A stretch of DNA of 64,000 nt, taken from Saccharomycopsis fibuligera x Saccharomycopsis cf. fibuligera. Taxonomy: Eukaryota > Ascomycota > Saccharomycetes > Ascoideales > Saccharomycopsidaceae. Below, piece by piece: positions 9,197 to 21,117 of this stretch. The notes beneath the pieces are model-generated. The model was given only the letters and a program-made list of their open reading frames with translations. It was not told where the DNA came from and ran no database searches. The stretch covers positions 868,001-932,000 of the forward strand of contig CP012821.1 of the NCBI GenBank assembly GCA_001936135.1, read 5' to 3'. Each line of letters opens with the position of its first letter. Position 1 is the first letter of the stretch. The position numbers and the translations under genes were made by a program.

Positions 9197-12100
9197 GATA
9201 CTACACCCTGCTAATGTACAAGTAATGGTTAATGATGTACAAGTCGAATCCTTAATTGATACTGGTGCTAGTTCTAACTTTGTCAGTAAGGAACTAGTAC
9301 AAACCAACTGTTGGCCTGTTTTTACTCCTGAAAAGGCTCGTGTGTCTGTTGCAATTAATAAAGAACAACAACTACTCACGGAATGTTGCTCTTTGGATGT
9401 GGAAATTGGAGGAAAAACAAAAATCACTTCAGCCTATGGCTTTCCTGTTTCGAGTCGCCCCATGGTCTTTGGCCTTCCGTTCATCAAACAACATGCGAGT
9501 TTGCTGGCACAAACTGGCGTTTGGTCTATCTTGGGTTCGGATGATGCTGTTCACCATCAGGAAGAATCAAGTGCTAGAGCAGTACAAATTAACCTTATGC
9601 TGGTCCTCGAATTGCGCGAAGAGATTGAAAACCACGAGAAAATGGAACTTTATTGGGTAAAAGCGGATAATGATATACTGGAAACCCAAAATCCCATTGC
9701 TGCGCCAAAAGAACTTGACAAGTCAAAATCCAAAGCTTTAAAACAGATGGTTCAAGCCGTTAGTGATGTTGACGGTAAAATTCAAAACTTTCCACCGCTA
9801 CGAGAACGCTTTGACCACAGAATCAAACTCACCGATGATCAAATCATTTCCCGACCACCATATCGCTTAGCTCCAGTACAAGCACAAGAAGCAGAAATCC
9901 AAATTGCTGAACTTTTAAAGCTGGGTATGCTTAAAGAATTAGATAGTCCTTGGTCCTTTCCAATAATGATGGTTAAAAAACAAGATAATACTTGGCGTAT
10001 GTGTGTTGACTACCGCCCCTTTAACAACAAAACTATCAAAAACTCATTCCCCTGACCTCACATTGATGATACCGTAGCCAAGGTCGGAGGAAAATGTTTT
10101 TATTCGAAAATTGATTTAGCACAAGGATACCATCAGTTAAGAATGCACCCTGGAGACGAGGATAAAGTCGCATTTTCTACCTCGTCCGGACATTATACAT
10201 GGCGTGTAATGCCTTTTGGTTTGAAAAATGCACCCGCTTCATTTTCACAACTCATAAAGCTGATTCTTGCTCCTTATTCACGTTTTCTGGTATATTATTT
10301 GGATGATATTCTCATTTATGGAGACGATGCAGAGCAACACTTTGAAGATGTAATGTGTGTTTTAAAAGTGTTATCCAAAAACCAACTAACAATTAAAACA
10401 CAAAAATGTTGTTTCGAAGAACGAGTAGACTTCTTGGGTCACGTCATTTTAAAAGCCGGTATTACAGCAAGCCCTCGGAAGATTGACGGTATTTTGAAGA
10501 TGCCAGAACCAGATACACAGAAAAAAGCACAACGCTATGTTGGATGTCTTAACTACTATCGAAAATTCCTTAAGAATCTCTCAAAGATTCTAGCTCCTCT
10601 CAATCAGCTAGCTGCCGGATCCATTACTTGTAACGATCTGCGTAAAACAGCAGTTGCTCAGTCGAAAGAACTTTTGGTGAACGCCCCTCTCCTCATATCG
10701 GCCTACAATGTTCAACAGCTCAAACTTTCCACCGGTGCCTCTAATGATGCAATAGGAGGAGTATTACAGGGATATGATGATACTGATAAGTTGGTTGGCG
10801 TTGTTGGTTATTTTAGTAAGTCATTGGATGTTCATCAAAGACGATATTCGGTGTATGACAAAGAATTGTTGGCTATAGTGGAATCGTTGTGGCACTTTCG
10901 AATACAGATCACTGATGGACATGTTGTGGTACACAGAGACCACGTATCCTTAAGACACTTATTGTTGCAAAAACAACTCCATCCTCGCATTGTGCGATGG
11001 CTCGACACCCTTTCTGAATATGATGTTGAAATAAAACACATCTCAGGACTGACTAACAAAGTTGCTGATTGGTTATCGATACTTGATCTTGACGCTGTCC
11101 TGAATGATGAAGGAATTCACGCTAAATTAGCTCTAATAACTTTACAAGATCATAAACAAGACCCGTTACTTAAAATGAAAGTTGAAAAACTCGCTGCTAA
11201 TGCAAGATTAACCAAATTTGATAAGTTACTCAAGATTCAGGACAACAAACTTCGGTATCATAATCCTATTACAGAATCTAGTCTGCTCAGATTAGATGTT
11301 CCTCAGGCGTATCAAAAGGATCTAGTAGCTGAAACCCATGGTGTTACCCATTTAAGTCTGTACAACTTATATTTGAAACTAGCTGGTCCTGGTACTAATA
11401 CTTTGCTCCAACCATTAGAGATTCCACAGTCTCGATGGCTGATTATCTCCCTCAATTTTCTTACTGGACTTTCGGAGCCTGGTAAAACAGACATGGTATT
11501 AGTTGTCGTGGATAGATTAGCAAAATACTCTCATTTCTTGCCAGAGAGCAAAACGATCACTGGATATAGCACAGCTATGATTTTGATAAATGAAGTATTC
11601 TGTTTACATGGTATTCCCAATGAAATAGTCTCGGATAGAGATGTTCGGTTTCAAAGTGTCATGTATCAAACTATTATGGACAAATCGGGGATTAAGTTAA
11701 AGATGAGCACAGCCAATCATCCGGAAACTAACTGGCAAACTGAGAGAACCATCAAAACCTTAACTGGGATACTACGCTGGTACTGGTTAAATCAATTGCC
11801 TTGTTGGCGAACGTTTTACCTATAGTAGAATTTGCTTACAGCACCTCTTCCCTCCATAGTATCAAGTGCACTCCAGTTTTTGCAGACCACGGTTATGAAG
11901 CTCCTAACCCTTTGTATGGTAGACGAGTTTCGAAATGGAATGCCACACCTACGGAAGAATATTTGAAAGCCGCTCAAGCTGTACTCCATCGCACAAGACA
12001 ATATTTACTACAACAGCTACATCGGTCTCAGTTAAGTGCCGAAGAAAACCGTCGCGAGATCTATTTTGGTATTGGAAATTGGGCCCTTCTCCACAGTGAG

Positions 12101-12463
12101 GCTCAGTTTGGTGCTGATGGTCCGTCTAAGAAAATTCACACAGTATACCTCGGACCATATTAAATTGTTAAAAAAGTGGGGTAAAGTGCTGTTGAATTAG
12201 ATTTACCTACCATAACCAGGCAGCATAGCGCTATAGCAACATCCTAGAAATGAAACAGAAGCCGCTGTTAGGGAAGGTGAAATTATCGCAATAGCTGACG
12301 TTGCAAAGGACTACTTGCAGGAGTTTTGGCAAACCTGAGCATACCACGCCTGTATTGTTAGAATTTTTTAGAACTAAAGTACCAACCAATTTGCGAAATG
12401 CTCTTACTGAACAAATTAGCTATCGCAAAGCAACTGGGTTATCCTATACGTGTAGGGAAGTGT
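9197..12463 (+). mobile_element. Gypsy-type (Ty3-like) remnant B2
   Basis: Plus-strand gypsy pol, broken at a few places. It starts abruptly at the A2 LTR inside the protease region (SLIDTGASSNFVS, 9240-9285). Reverse transcriptase follows (YLDDILIYG near 10297-10323), then RNase H (about 10.7-11.06 kb), the integrase core (VVVDRLAKYSHF near 11.5 kb to about 11.8 kb) and the integrase tail, fading by about 12.46 kb. The order PR-RT-RNase H-IN identifies gypsy/Ty3. No 5' LTR, Gag or own 3' LTR in the same orientation is visible. The LTR-like piece at 12464 is in the opposite orientation to its relative at 2311. Confidence 0.85.
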
Positions 12464-12620
12464 AACAAATCAGTTCAAGATAACTCGCCGATAAGGGTAA
12501 CTCTTAGTAACAGGTAGCTCCTATCTGCAAAGCTCCTAACAATAACTATATAAGAAGCTAGGCTCGCCATCATATCTCTTATGCATTCTGTATAGAGAAG
12601 AGTAAGCAAAGTCAGCTTAA
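12464..12620 (-). repeat. LTR-like fragment related to the 2311 and 24380 repeats, inverted
   Basis: Reverse complement of the first roughly 180 bp of the repeats at 2311 and 24380, more diverged. Read on the plus strand it starts TGTAACAAATC and holds a TATATAAG box near 12548, so it could be a plus-strand LTR in its own right. The sequence after it (Gag-like ATG at 12699, about 35 codons) could be the start of the element that this LTR belonged to. Confidence 0.5.
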
Positions 12621-12884
12621 TTTTTTATTGCAATATACTTATCTCCTTTATTTTATCTTGCGCATTATCTCCTTTCCTAGTCGATCCTAGAAACAATTAT
12701 GAATCCTGAAACCTTTTCACGTCTTAATTCAGACCCTACAGCCCCATATCGTACAGTTGGTTGGCACAGAAATAAACTAGATGATTGCACGAGACACACC
12801 GAGTTCTAGACTCTTGAAATCATGATGTACAGTCGTGCAATATTCCTGATTTATACTCTTAAATTGGCCCAGCCGGTTAATGTG
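12621..12884 (+). other. Unassigned retroelement-like debris
   Basis: A short open stretch from an ATG at 12699 (protein begins MNPETFSRLNSDPTAPYR) resembles a Gag N-terminus by position only. Nothing else recognisable is seen before the D-element LTR. Confidence 0.3.
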
Positions 12885-15800
12885 TTTAATGAGTGAACAC
12901 TATGAAGTCTCAGAATAGACTAACATTGAGTTCTAAGCCAACAGACCTGAATACAGTTAAAAAATACTCCTTACAGAATACCTCTGTGGAGCTTTTATCG
13001 TGGTGCATGATAGGTGTATTTACTACTACGGGCCACAAATCACTAACGCGCTGGGTATACAGTCTGATTATTATTTATACATTGCCCATCCGAATATTTT
13101 TATATATTTATTAGTAAGTTACGCTACCCAAGCCTTCAACCCAATCACGATGGTCGAAGATGTCAACATATAGATGGGTACCATAACCTTTAAAAACAAC
13201 CAGCACTTTTGACAATTGCAATCTATAGTTTTTATGTTGGATATTCCTGGTGTTTCAAACTTCACTAAGCAGTCCTCAAGGAACGTGGATGAATTTCCCA
13301 AGCTCATGGAAAAAGAACAACGGTGGGTTAACTAAAACCTTAAAGCAACTGTTGATGGCTATGGTGATCTTCATGACGAAGCACCACATTTGCACAAGTT
13401 TATTTAAGATAATGGAAGCTACCAAGTACATCGTTGAACCACACGAGATCATGAAACAAGTTATTAATATCCACTAGGCTGGTAATTACGACGCTTACAA
13501 GTTTGTCAAGGGAAATTGACTGTTAAAAGAAGCGCCACTCAGAATCAACTACCCTCTAAGTGACGAATCATTAACTGAACAAGTTCTTCAAGGACTCCGC
13601 GGTTTTATGACAAAAGTTACAACTGTGGTTAACATGATCTCCAGCAAAAGAAACTTGGACGATGTTTTGGACATGATGGAAAACCATTATCAAACTGTGG
13701 TTAAAACCAGAAGAGTTAATCATTTCAAGGTATTCCAATATAAATACAACAAGAAAAAAGATGAGGATTAATATGAAGCGAGTTCTACGCAAAAGAACAA
13801 GCTATCCAAAAATCCAAAATTTGTCTCTAGAAGTCAATAAACCAACTATCATTACAAACATGTTTACTGATGGTGGTGCTCAAGCAACTATTTTCAGTGG
13901 TGAAGACTATCTCTATGATATAACACCGACAGAAGAAATTTGTAACGCAACAAATGCGACAGATATATTGATAAATGCTAAAGGAAAATTTGACCTTACA
14001 CTCGGAAACAACAAATTCACTATTGACGTGTTAATATCAAAAAACATAGAGGATAACATTCTAGTTGAAAACAATCTTTTCAACAAACACATTTGGTACT
14101 CATCAAAACCACGCTTGATTTATAAAAACAAAAGATATGAACTAGTAAGACAAGACGGATATTCATACCTAACATCAAAAATGATCAAGACCAAAACAAT
14201 CCATAACAGTCATCGCAAACTATTACATACTGTTGAATTTCAAACATTCATTTTCCTTTGTCCCTTACCCTTTTCACTTTCCGATCCTTTATCTTCTTCA
14301 CTCCTTTTATTTTTTCATTCATCGTCAGGGTAAACTCTTCACCCATGTGCATGGTATATCGATCTGACGCATGTGATTTGTTTACTTTCTCATGCCGTCT
14401 AGGTGCCCCGTCTACGTGTCCGTCTAGACGCGGTGCCGATCCTTACTGCAGCATGAAAATTTTTCTTTTTCACGCCACTCTTATCACGCCACTCCGATTT
14501 CAGTTTTGCCACTTATTTTTCCTACTTAACACGGAGCCTTCCCGCTTCTTTTCTTTTATCTTTCTCTACCTTTCTTACTTCTTTACTGAACTAAGCTTAA
14601 CCAACTTTACTTTCTTTATCTACTCTAATAAACCTTATATTTTTTCTCTTCTACTTTATATCATACTTTTTACACATACTAACAATAAATACCTAAAGAA
14701 AATGGTAGAAGAAAAAGACATCAGAACCAAAGAAAAAATACAAAATGACGAAGAATGCACTACCTGCTTGCAATCAAAAACAACACCCGCATCAGCCATT
14801 CAGGGTAGGCGCGACAAACAGAACGCAAAAATTCCATTCGTTACCATACACTCAGACGTGGCAGAAATAAAAGTAAAAGATAAATACAAAAAATTAGTAG
14901 TCACATTCATAGACAATTACTACAGATATGCTTGGTTATATCCAATCAAAAACAAGACAGGTGCAAATATCACAGACGCTTTTGAACAATTCCATCAGAA
15001 AATTATAAAACAATATGACTGCAACATTAAAGCCTTACACACAGACAATGGGACAGAATATACCAATAACATTTTCCAAGAATATCTAAACCAACACAAC
15101 ATTATCCATACCACTAGTACAGCATTCACCCCAACTCAAAATGGATTAGCTGAAAGATATAATGGAAAAATAATCAGAATGTTGAGGTCATTCTACATTG
15201 ACAGTGGTATCATCGGTGGAAACTTTAACTCCTGCACTAAATTATATCAATATCATCCATAACACCACCTATAATCGCATACTTGAAGCATCCCCATTAA
15301 GAACCTTGAAAGGCTATTTCAGTAAAAACATGCTCTATAAACTGTACAGCAAGGAATTTGATCTTTATCTCAACATGAACATAGGCAGACAACCAATATT
15401 TGGACAAGAAGTTGTATTATTAAACAGAACCACCACCCTCAAAACCAATGCAAAGACAATTACTGGTACATTCGTCGGTATCAGAAACAATCCAAAATTA
15501 TTCCCAGTTAACAACAAACTTATTGAGTCCGACAACTATAGGTATTTCCAATCAGGTGCTTCAATTAGTAAAGAGAAAAGTGATGATATTATAATCGAGA
15601 CTGTCGACGGTCCAGCCGGTGAGAATCCATTCGCTCAACTAATAGGAAATAATGAATGGGGAATGCCTTTAGACTCAAATCAAAATGACATTATTACGGA
15701 CCCTATAAAGATGAAGTGATCCTGAAGACGGAAGAATTTGAATCAGCGAAACCATACACTAAACTGATGAACAATGATGAGGACCAAGAGCTACAATCTC

Positions 15801-18310
15801 AACAAGAACCTGAACAAGAGCTAGAATCTGCAGAAGAGATTAAGAATAATAGAAGATTAGAACAGTCAACAACGTCCCACTTGCCAATGAAATCCAAAGA
15901 TGATACAAATAAGGACAATAACACCAACAAAGAGGAAAACAGATCTCCCAGAAATAATTCACAAACCCCAACCTCAGAACCAAAACAAGACACAACTTAA
16001 ACTCAATCTACAAAACTTAATCCAACGACTTCCTCAAGAAAAAGGAAAAGGCTCGAGGACATTGGTGAAATGATGTATGGGGTAAAGAATCGAAATAAAA
16101 TCATTAAGATTCACAAGTTGAAAAAATTCTTAAACACTGATGAGAAAGACAAATGGCTAGAAGCAATAGAAGAACAGTTACAAACCGTCATCAGGAACGG
16201 AACTTTCACTGAACAGTTGATATCCAAACGAGAGCTAAAAAATTTGAACTTAATCTCAACCCTATGGCGATTGAACAAGAAACAAAAACAAGATGGTATA
16301 AAATTCAAGGCAAGGTTATGCGCCAGAGGTGACCAAGCAAAGGACAGTAATTTTGAGAGTTATGCACTCACATTAGCTGCTAACATTTTAAGAATAGGTA
16401 TTTCTCTAGCACAACAGAAAAATTTCCACATATTTCAATGTGACGTGAAAAATGCTTACACGCATGCAGAAATTGACCGTGATGTTTTTATTACCATTCC
16501 CAGCTTTCACAAGGCAAGAACCACATACATATCAAAAGGACTGACACTTGCTTTAAAATTACAGAAAAGTCTCTACCGGCTCAAAACAAGTAGAAGAAAC
16601 TTTGATCATCATTTTAAAAACATCTTGATAAAACATAACTTGGAATCAAAGGAAGCCATCCCCTGCTGCTATCAACTTAGGAAAAAGGGAACAATAGTGG
16701 GCATTATCATGACATTTGTTGACGGCATTATCATTGCTTGTGAAGATAAACATGTTGCTGCAGAGCTCATAAAGTCTATAGGTGGGAGCATTGAATTGAA
16801 AACGGTAGAGGGAACAAAACAACAATTTTAGGATAAATTCACGTTGAATAGAAGAATGTTGGGATTGAATATGACTGAGGTATATTCAAAGAAAAACGGG
16901 AAGTATACTAGAGAGTACACTAAGCTTGATCAGCAAGATTACATATCAAAAATCATTGGAAGATTTGGAACACCAGATATGAAAATTAAACCAACACCTG
17001 CAACAGACTACATCAAACATAACTATGTGATGAAAAATGAAAACTACCATAATAAACAGGTAGCTAAGATCAGAGAAATAATCGGTTCTTTGTTGTATGC
17101 AAATACACACACTAGACCTGATATTGCTTGTTGCACAAATTACCTTTCACATTTTCAATTTGAACCTAGTGAAGAAGTGTTTCATTGTGCTTTGAGAATA
17201 CTACAACACCTAAAAGGTACAGCAAACAAAGGTTTGATAGTCAGAGGAGAGGAATTTGGTAATAAAATTAATGCCTATACTGGTGCCACTTAGAATTCTG
17301 ACAATTACTTTAGAAGTACGGTGAGCAGTGTTTACTATTACAATAATGACTTGATATCGTGGAATGTTGAAGTGAGCAAATTAACTATATTGTCTTCAGC
17401 TGAATCTGAAATGGTTGCTATATCTACTGGTATAAAGCAAGAACAATGATTGAGAAGCATATTGGAATGGATGAATGGCAAGAAACCGAATAAAACATAA
17501 AAATAGACAGCAAAGCCGGTATAAACATCATTAACAAAGAAGGTTTTAATAAACGTAACAGGCATGTGAGCATCCGACTAGCATACTGCAGACAACATAT
17601 CAACAATATCAACATGAAATTAGAGTATGTTAACACCAAAGAGCAAATTGCAGACCTATTAACAAAACCACTCACTAAATCATTATTCTTACCATTAGTG
17701 AAATATTTGGTATCTTGGGAACCTAATATCTCAAGAAAGAGCGAATGATGACGAACATTCAGTTCTAGACCAACAAACCCAAATACAATTTAACAAGATT
17801 TTGTCGGTAATATATTGAGCAATATTGAGTTCTAAAAATATAACTATTAGTGGGTACCCAGAAGATAATATGACGCAATGAACATATTTTATAACTAATT
17901 ATATAATTTCACCTGGTACTATTTATAGATCAAAACCAATATGGATTATTCAGTCTGATCAATATTTATACATGGTCTAACCCAATATCTTTATATATTT
18001 ATTATTAGTTAGTTATATTTGAAATAAAAGGCTTTTACCTCTAAAAACATAAACTCTGAGATGTCAGTATTCCGTAGTGTACCACATGTTACTCTGTTTC
18101 ATCCTGGTTTCTTGGCCTAGAACTCAATTTCGGTAATAATTTTGAATCTCACATATGTTATGCATTCGGTCTAATTCATATTTATGTATCGTCTAACCCA
18201 ACCCAATGTCTTTATAAATTTATTGGCAGTCAGTTATATTTGCAATACGAACCTTTTACATTCAAAACTATGAACCCTTAGCAGCCAGCATTCCATGAGC
18301 TGCTTTGTTA
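12885..18310 (+). mobile_element. Degenerate copia-type element D with a nested A-type solo LTR
   Basis: An old Ty1/copia-type element on the plus strand. Gag-like sequence (about 13.2-13.75 kb) is followed by protease-like sequence (MFTDGGAQATI, near 13.86 kb). Integrase follows (HTDNGTEYTNN near 15.04 kb, TPTQNGLAERYN near 15.13 kb), then an acidic linker (15.6-16.0 kb), RT (16.1-16.9 kb) and RNase H to about 17.75 kb. It carries several breaks. LTR-like ends resemble each other: about 12.89-13.19 kb at the 5' side and about 17.75-18.1 kb at the 3' side, with a further partial LTR-like copy to about 18.31 kb. Shared words include CAGTCTGAT...TTTATACAT and CTTTATATATTTATTA. A solo A-type LTR (14231-14674) interrupts it between protease and integrase, so D is older than that insertion. 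Confidence 0.75.
14231..14674 (+). repeat. Solo LTR of copia family A inside element D
   Basis: A 444-bp A-type LTR in plus orientation (TGTTGAATTTC...TTTTTACA). It is flanked by a perfect 5-bp target duplication, CATAC, at 14226-14230 and 14675-14679. This fixes the true LTR ends for the family and shows a full insertion later reduced to one LTR. Confidence 0.93.
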
Positions 18311-18431
18311 ATAGTTTTAGAATACATACATAGGCAATCAATTGACGCCATAACTAAAAAGAATGCTCGAAATGTTTTGTAGTAGAACCAGCGGGCAACT
18401 TCACCGAATCTCGAAATACATTGACTAATCT
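18311..18431. other. Unassigned spacer before tRNA-Met
   Basis: AT-rich sequence between the D remnants and the tRNA-Met terminator. No gene or repeat end recognised. Confidence 0.5.
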
Positions 18432-18438
18432 AAAAAAA
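18432..18438 (-). terminator. Pol III terminator of tRNA-Met
   Basis: Seven consecutive T on the minus strand, four bases after the end of the tRNA coding part. Confidence 0.8.
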
Positions 18439-18442
18439 CATG

Positions 18443-18528
18443 TGCTCTCGGCGAGGTTCGAACTCGCGATCTTCAGATTTCCCATTACTTTATGAGACTA
18501 ACGCCTTAACCAGCTGGGCCACGAGAGC
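18443..18528 (-). tRNA. tRNA-Met(CAU), elongator type, with a 12-nt intron
   Basis: Minus strand. Acceptor stem GCTCTCG/CGAGAGC, D arm with GGTTAAGGC, anticodon loop CTCATAA (anticodon CAT), T arm GCGAG-TTCGAAC-CTCGC and discriminator A; 74 nt when mature. An extra 12 nt (18479-18490) lies after position 37, the canonical place for nuclear tRNA introns. The anticodon arm matches that of yeast elongator Met tRNA rather than the initiator, which lacks this arm and has a different T loop. A gypsy-type LTR end lies about 12-14 bp upstream. Confidence 0.88.
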
Positions 18529-18539
18529 GGCTCTCCAGT

Positions 18540-18609
18540 TGTCTTGTGTTTAAAATAGTGATAGTTCTCCACTAAGTATTTTAAACACGTTTGTTATGGT
18601 TATTATCGT
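18540..18609 (-). repeat. Fragment of gypsy-type LTR, cut by element C
   Basis: About 70 bp matching the last part of the 24380-24813 LTR in inverted orientation (ACTAAGTATTTTAAACACG, then TTATTATCG). Its outer end is about 12-14 bp upstream of the tRNA-Met gene. It is cut at 18609/18610 by the 3' LTR of element C. Confidence 0.75.
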
Positions 18610-19003
18610 TGTCGGAGTATAGTGACTATATCTGCTACCCATACCTGAGGTTGTCCCCTTTGGATAGCACTGGCTAGACTAGTCTCTCCTCTAGTAGTGA
18701 AGGATAGCCACTTACTGAGATACTAATATTTTTCTTTAGTAATGAAATTGGACTTACATTTCCTTGCTTATTATAAACTATATCATTTAATAAAAACATT
18801 CTGTCTTTCAGACTATATATAATAATTTCATTACTCACCCATAATGCTCAGGTGATGAAAACTTTTCCATCACATCTTTGATGTTGTTCTCCATAGCAAC
18901 CATGCGTGCGCTCAAATGTTCTCGGCCGCAAAAGGCAGTTCACCAAAAAGGAGATTATACCAAATGGACGGTATGAAAGATGTTAATTGGTATAAATCCA
19001 ACA
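18610..19003 (-). repeat. 3' LTR of element C
   Basis: 394 bp, TGTTGGATTT...CTCCGACA on the minus strand, about 98% identical by eye to the copy at 23985-24379. A purine tract (minus TAAGGGGGTA, 19004-19013) precedes it. Confidence 0.92.
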
Positions 19004-20842
19004 TACCCCCTTAAACTGTATTTCGTGGCTCAAAAACTAAGTCACATATGTTACTCATGATCACCGTAGTAACTGGCTTTGTGAGTATATCTGCTAGCTG
19101 TAGTGATGACGGTACATGCTCAATGGTAAATTCGTGTCCCTGGTATCTGTCTAGGGCAACGTTCAAACGCACAGCATAATGTTTAGATTTTGATGAAAAA
19201 TTACCATTGATGACTTTCTTTATGGCAGACGTATTGTCAACCTTCAATATGTATGGTAATCGTTCTTTAACGAGACCAATGAATATCAATAATTCATTTA
19301 GCCAAGACGCTTCATTGGTAGCTGCTGTAACCGCTTGTAATTCTGCTTCAGTAGATGATTGACACGTTAAAGATGTTTGTGTGGATTTCCAGTGAATGTT
19401 GGCATTATTTAAGCGGAAGAGGTATCCTATTGTAGACCGCCTATTCTCTGGTTCTTGTGCAGAATCGCTATCACTGTAACCTATTAGTCGCTTATCGCTT
19501 TTATCTTCTCCATATCTAAGCGCTCTTTCCTTTGTCTGTAGTAGATAGCCGAATACACTAATAATTTGATCAAACAAGACTCGGTGTGGATAATGAGAAA
19601 ATTTAGCTAGATAATTTATTGCATAAAGTGCTTCTGGCCGACTCATTGTACCAATATATAATAGTGTTCCAATCAATCTTCGATACCGGGTTAGCCTTGT
19701 GTTCAACTCTCGTTGATCAACGTCGAGTGGGTGATCATTTCTATTAAAGTAAAAACCTGGTGTCAATGGTGTTTTTAACATTCTGTTAGGGCTTTGTATA
19801 TCATACTCCCGGCAGGAGTTGATGATGTACTGCTCTTGATCTAGCAGAATGCTGACCACTTGGTTGTCATTACCTCTCTCCACTTTTAGGTCGGTACCTA
19901 GAAATTTCTGTTTGCCACCGTGATCTGCTGCAATGATCTTGATTGTGTATTTCGCCATTAGCAGGCGGACAATAGAGTCTAATTCGTGTTCACTAACAGC
20001 AGTTATAAGGAAATCATCAACAAAAATACCAATAATTGCACAAACTATTCCTTCTGTATTTACCTTAATAAAGGTGCTTGGAAATGCATGGTTCTTCTTA
20101 AATCCTAACTCAGTAAGATAGTCTGAAATGCTGTTGTGCCATAGATTACCACTCTGTCGTAAACCGTAAAGAGCCTTGCGTAGTTGGTATATGACTTTCT
20201 TCCCGGGGCTTACCGTTACGTTACACTGGATACCTTGTGGTCTGTGGATATAGACCTCGTCTTGCAAATCAGCATTCAAATAGGCCGTAGTTACATCAAT
20301 CTGTGCAAAATACCAACTTTGCATTGCCGTAGCTGCTAGGATAGATCTGGCTATCTCCGCCCGAAGTGTTGGGGAATAGGTATTCACGAAGCTCTCGGAG
20401 TGTTGGATATCTCCTCGAGCGACTAATCGCGCCTTTTCTCGCCCGTCACTTTTTCGGGAGAAGACCCAGCGAGTGGGAATTGTTTTGCGCAATTTTGCCA
20501 GATCTGATGTCACAATGGGGATGGGATCCCAGGTCATGAGTGATTTGTGTGACATTGTTTCCCTTTTGATAGCATCATGGAACCCTGGTAATAGTGTGGC
20601 TGTTAGATACGACTTTGGTATGGATGCTAAAGCATGCACCTTTACTCGTTTTACCTTGAAGTTTGTGTTATGCGTAGTTGGTTTTCTTTTAAGGCTTGTA
20701 AAAGACTTGAGCCAAAATGGGGTGGTTGGTTTGTTCTTCGAATCACCACTTTGAGTGATTGTGTCACTCGGATTTGATTGGTGACCCGGTATCAGTTTCA
20801 CTGGCGGGCACATCGTGCGCGATGAGCCTAAGCAGCATTGTT

Positions 20843-21117
20843 CAGTGGGTAGTTGTTGCTCATCAAGTAATTGAGACAGTTTTACCCCGTCCTCAATGGG
20901 TGGTAGTTGCTTATCAAATATTTTATGCAGTCTTAGACCGTCCTCATTGGGTAGTAGCTGCTCATTAGGTAGATGTGACACTTCTATCCCGTCCTCAATG
21001 GGTAGTAGTTGCTTATCAAATATTTTATGCAGTCTTAGACCGTCCTCATTGGGTAGTAGTTGTTCATCACCTATTTGTGGCAATGTTTGCCCGTCCTCAC
21101 TGAGTGGTTGTTGCTCG
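20843..21117 (-). repeat. 51-bp tandem repeats in the pol linker of element C
   Basis: Five full units of 51 bp (starting near 20843, 20894, 20945, 20996 and 21047) and a partial sixth, each coding 17 residues of the type LLPNEDGLRLHKIFDKQ. Alternate units are more alike, suggesting a duplicated two-unit block. The repeats lie in the acidic, variable linker between integrase and reverse transcriptase, where Ty1-like elements tolerate length change. Confidence 0.85.

Noticed and set aside
20843-21117. CRISPR-like spaced repeats
   Set aside because: Units are contiguous 51-bp coding repeats inside a retroelement in a eukaryote, not repeats with unique spacers.
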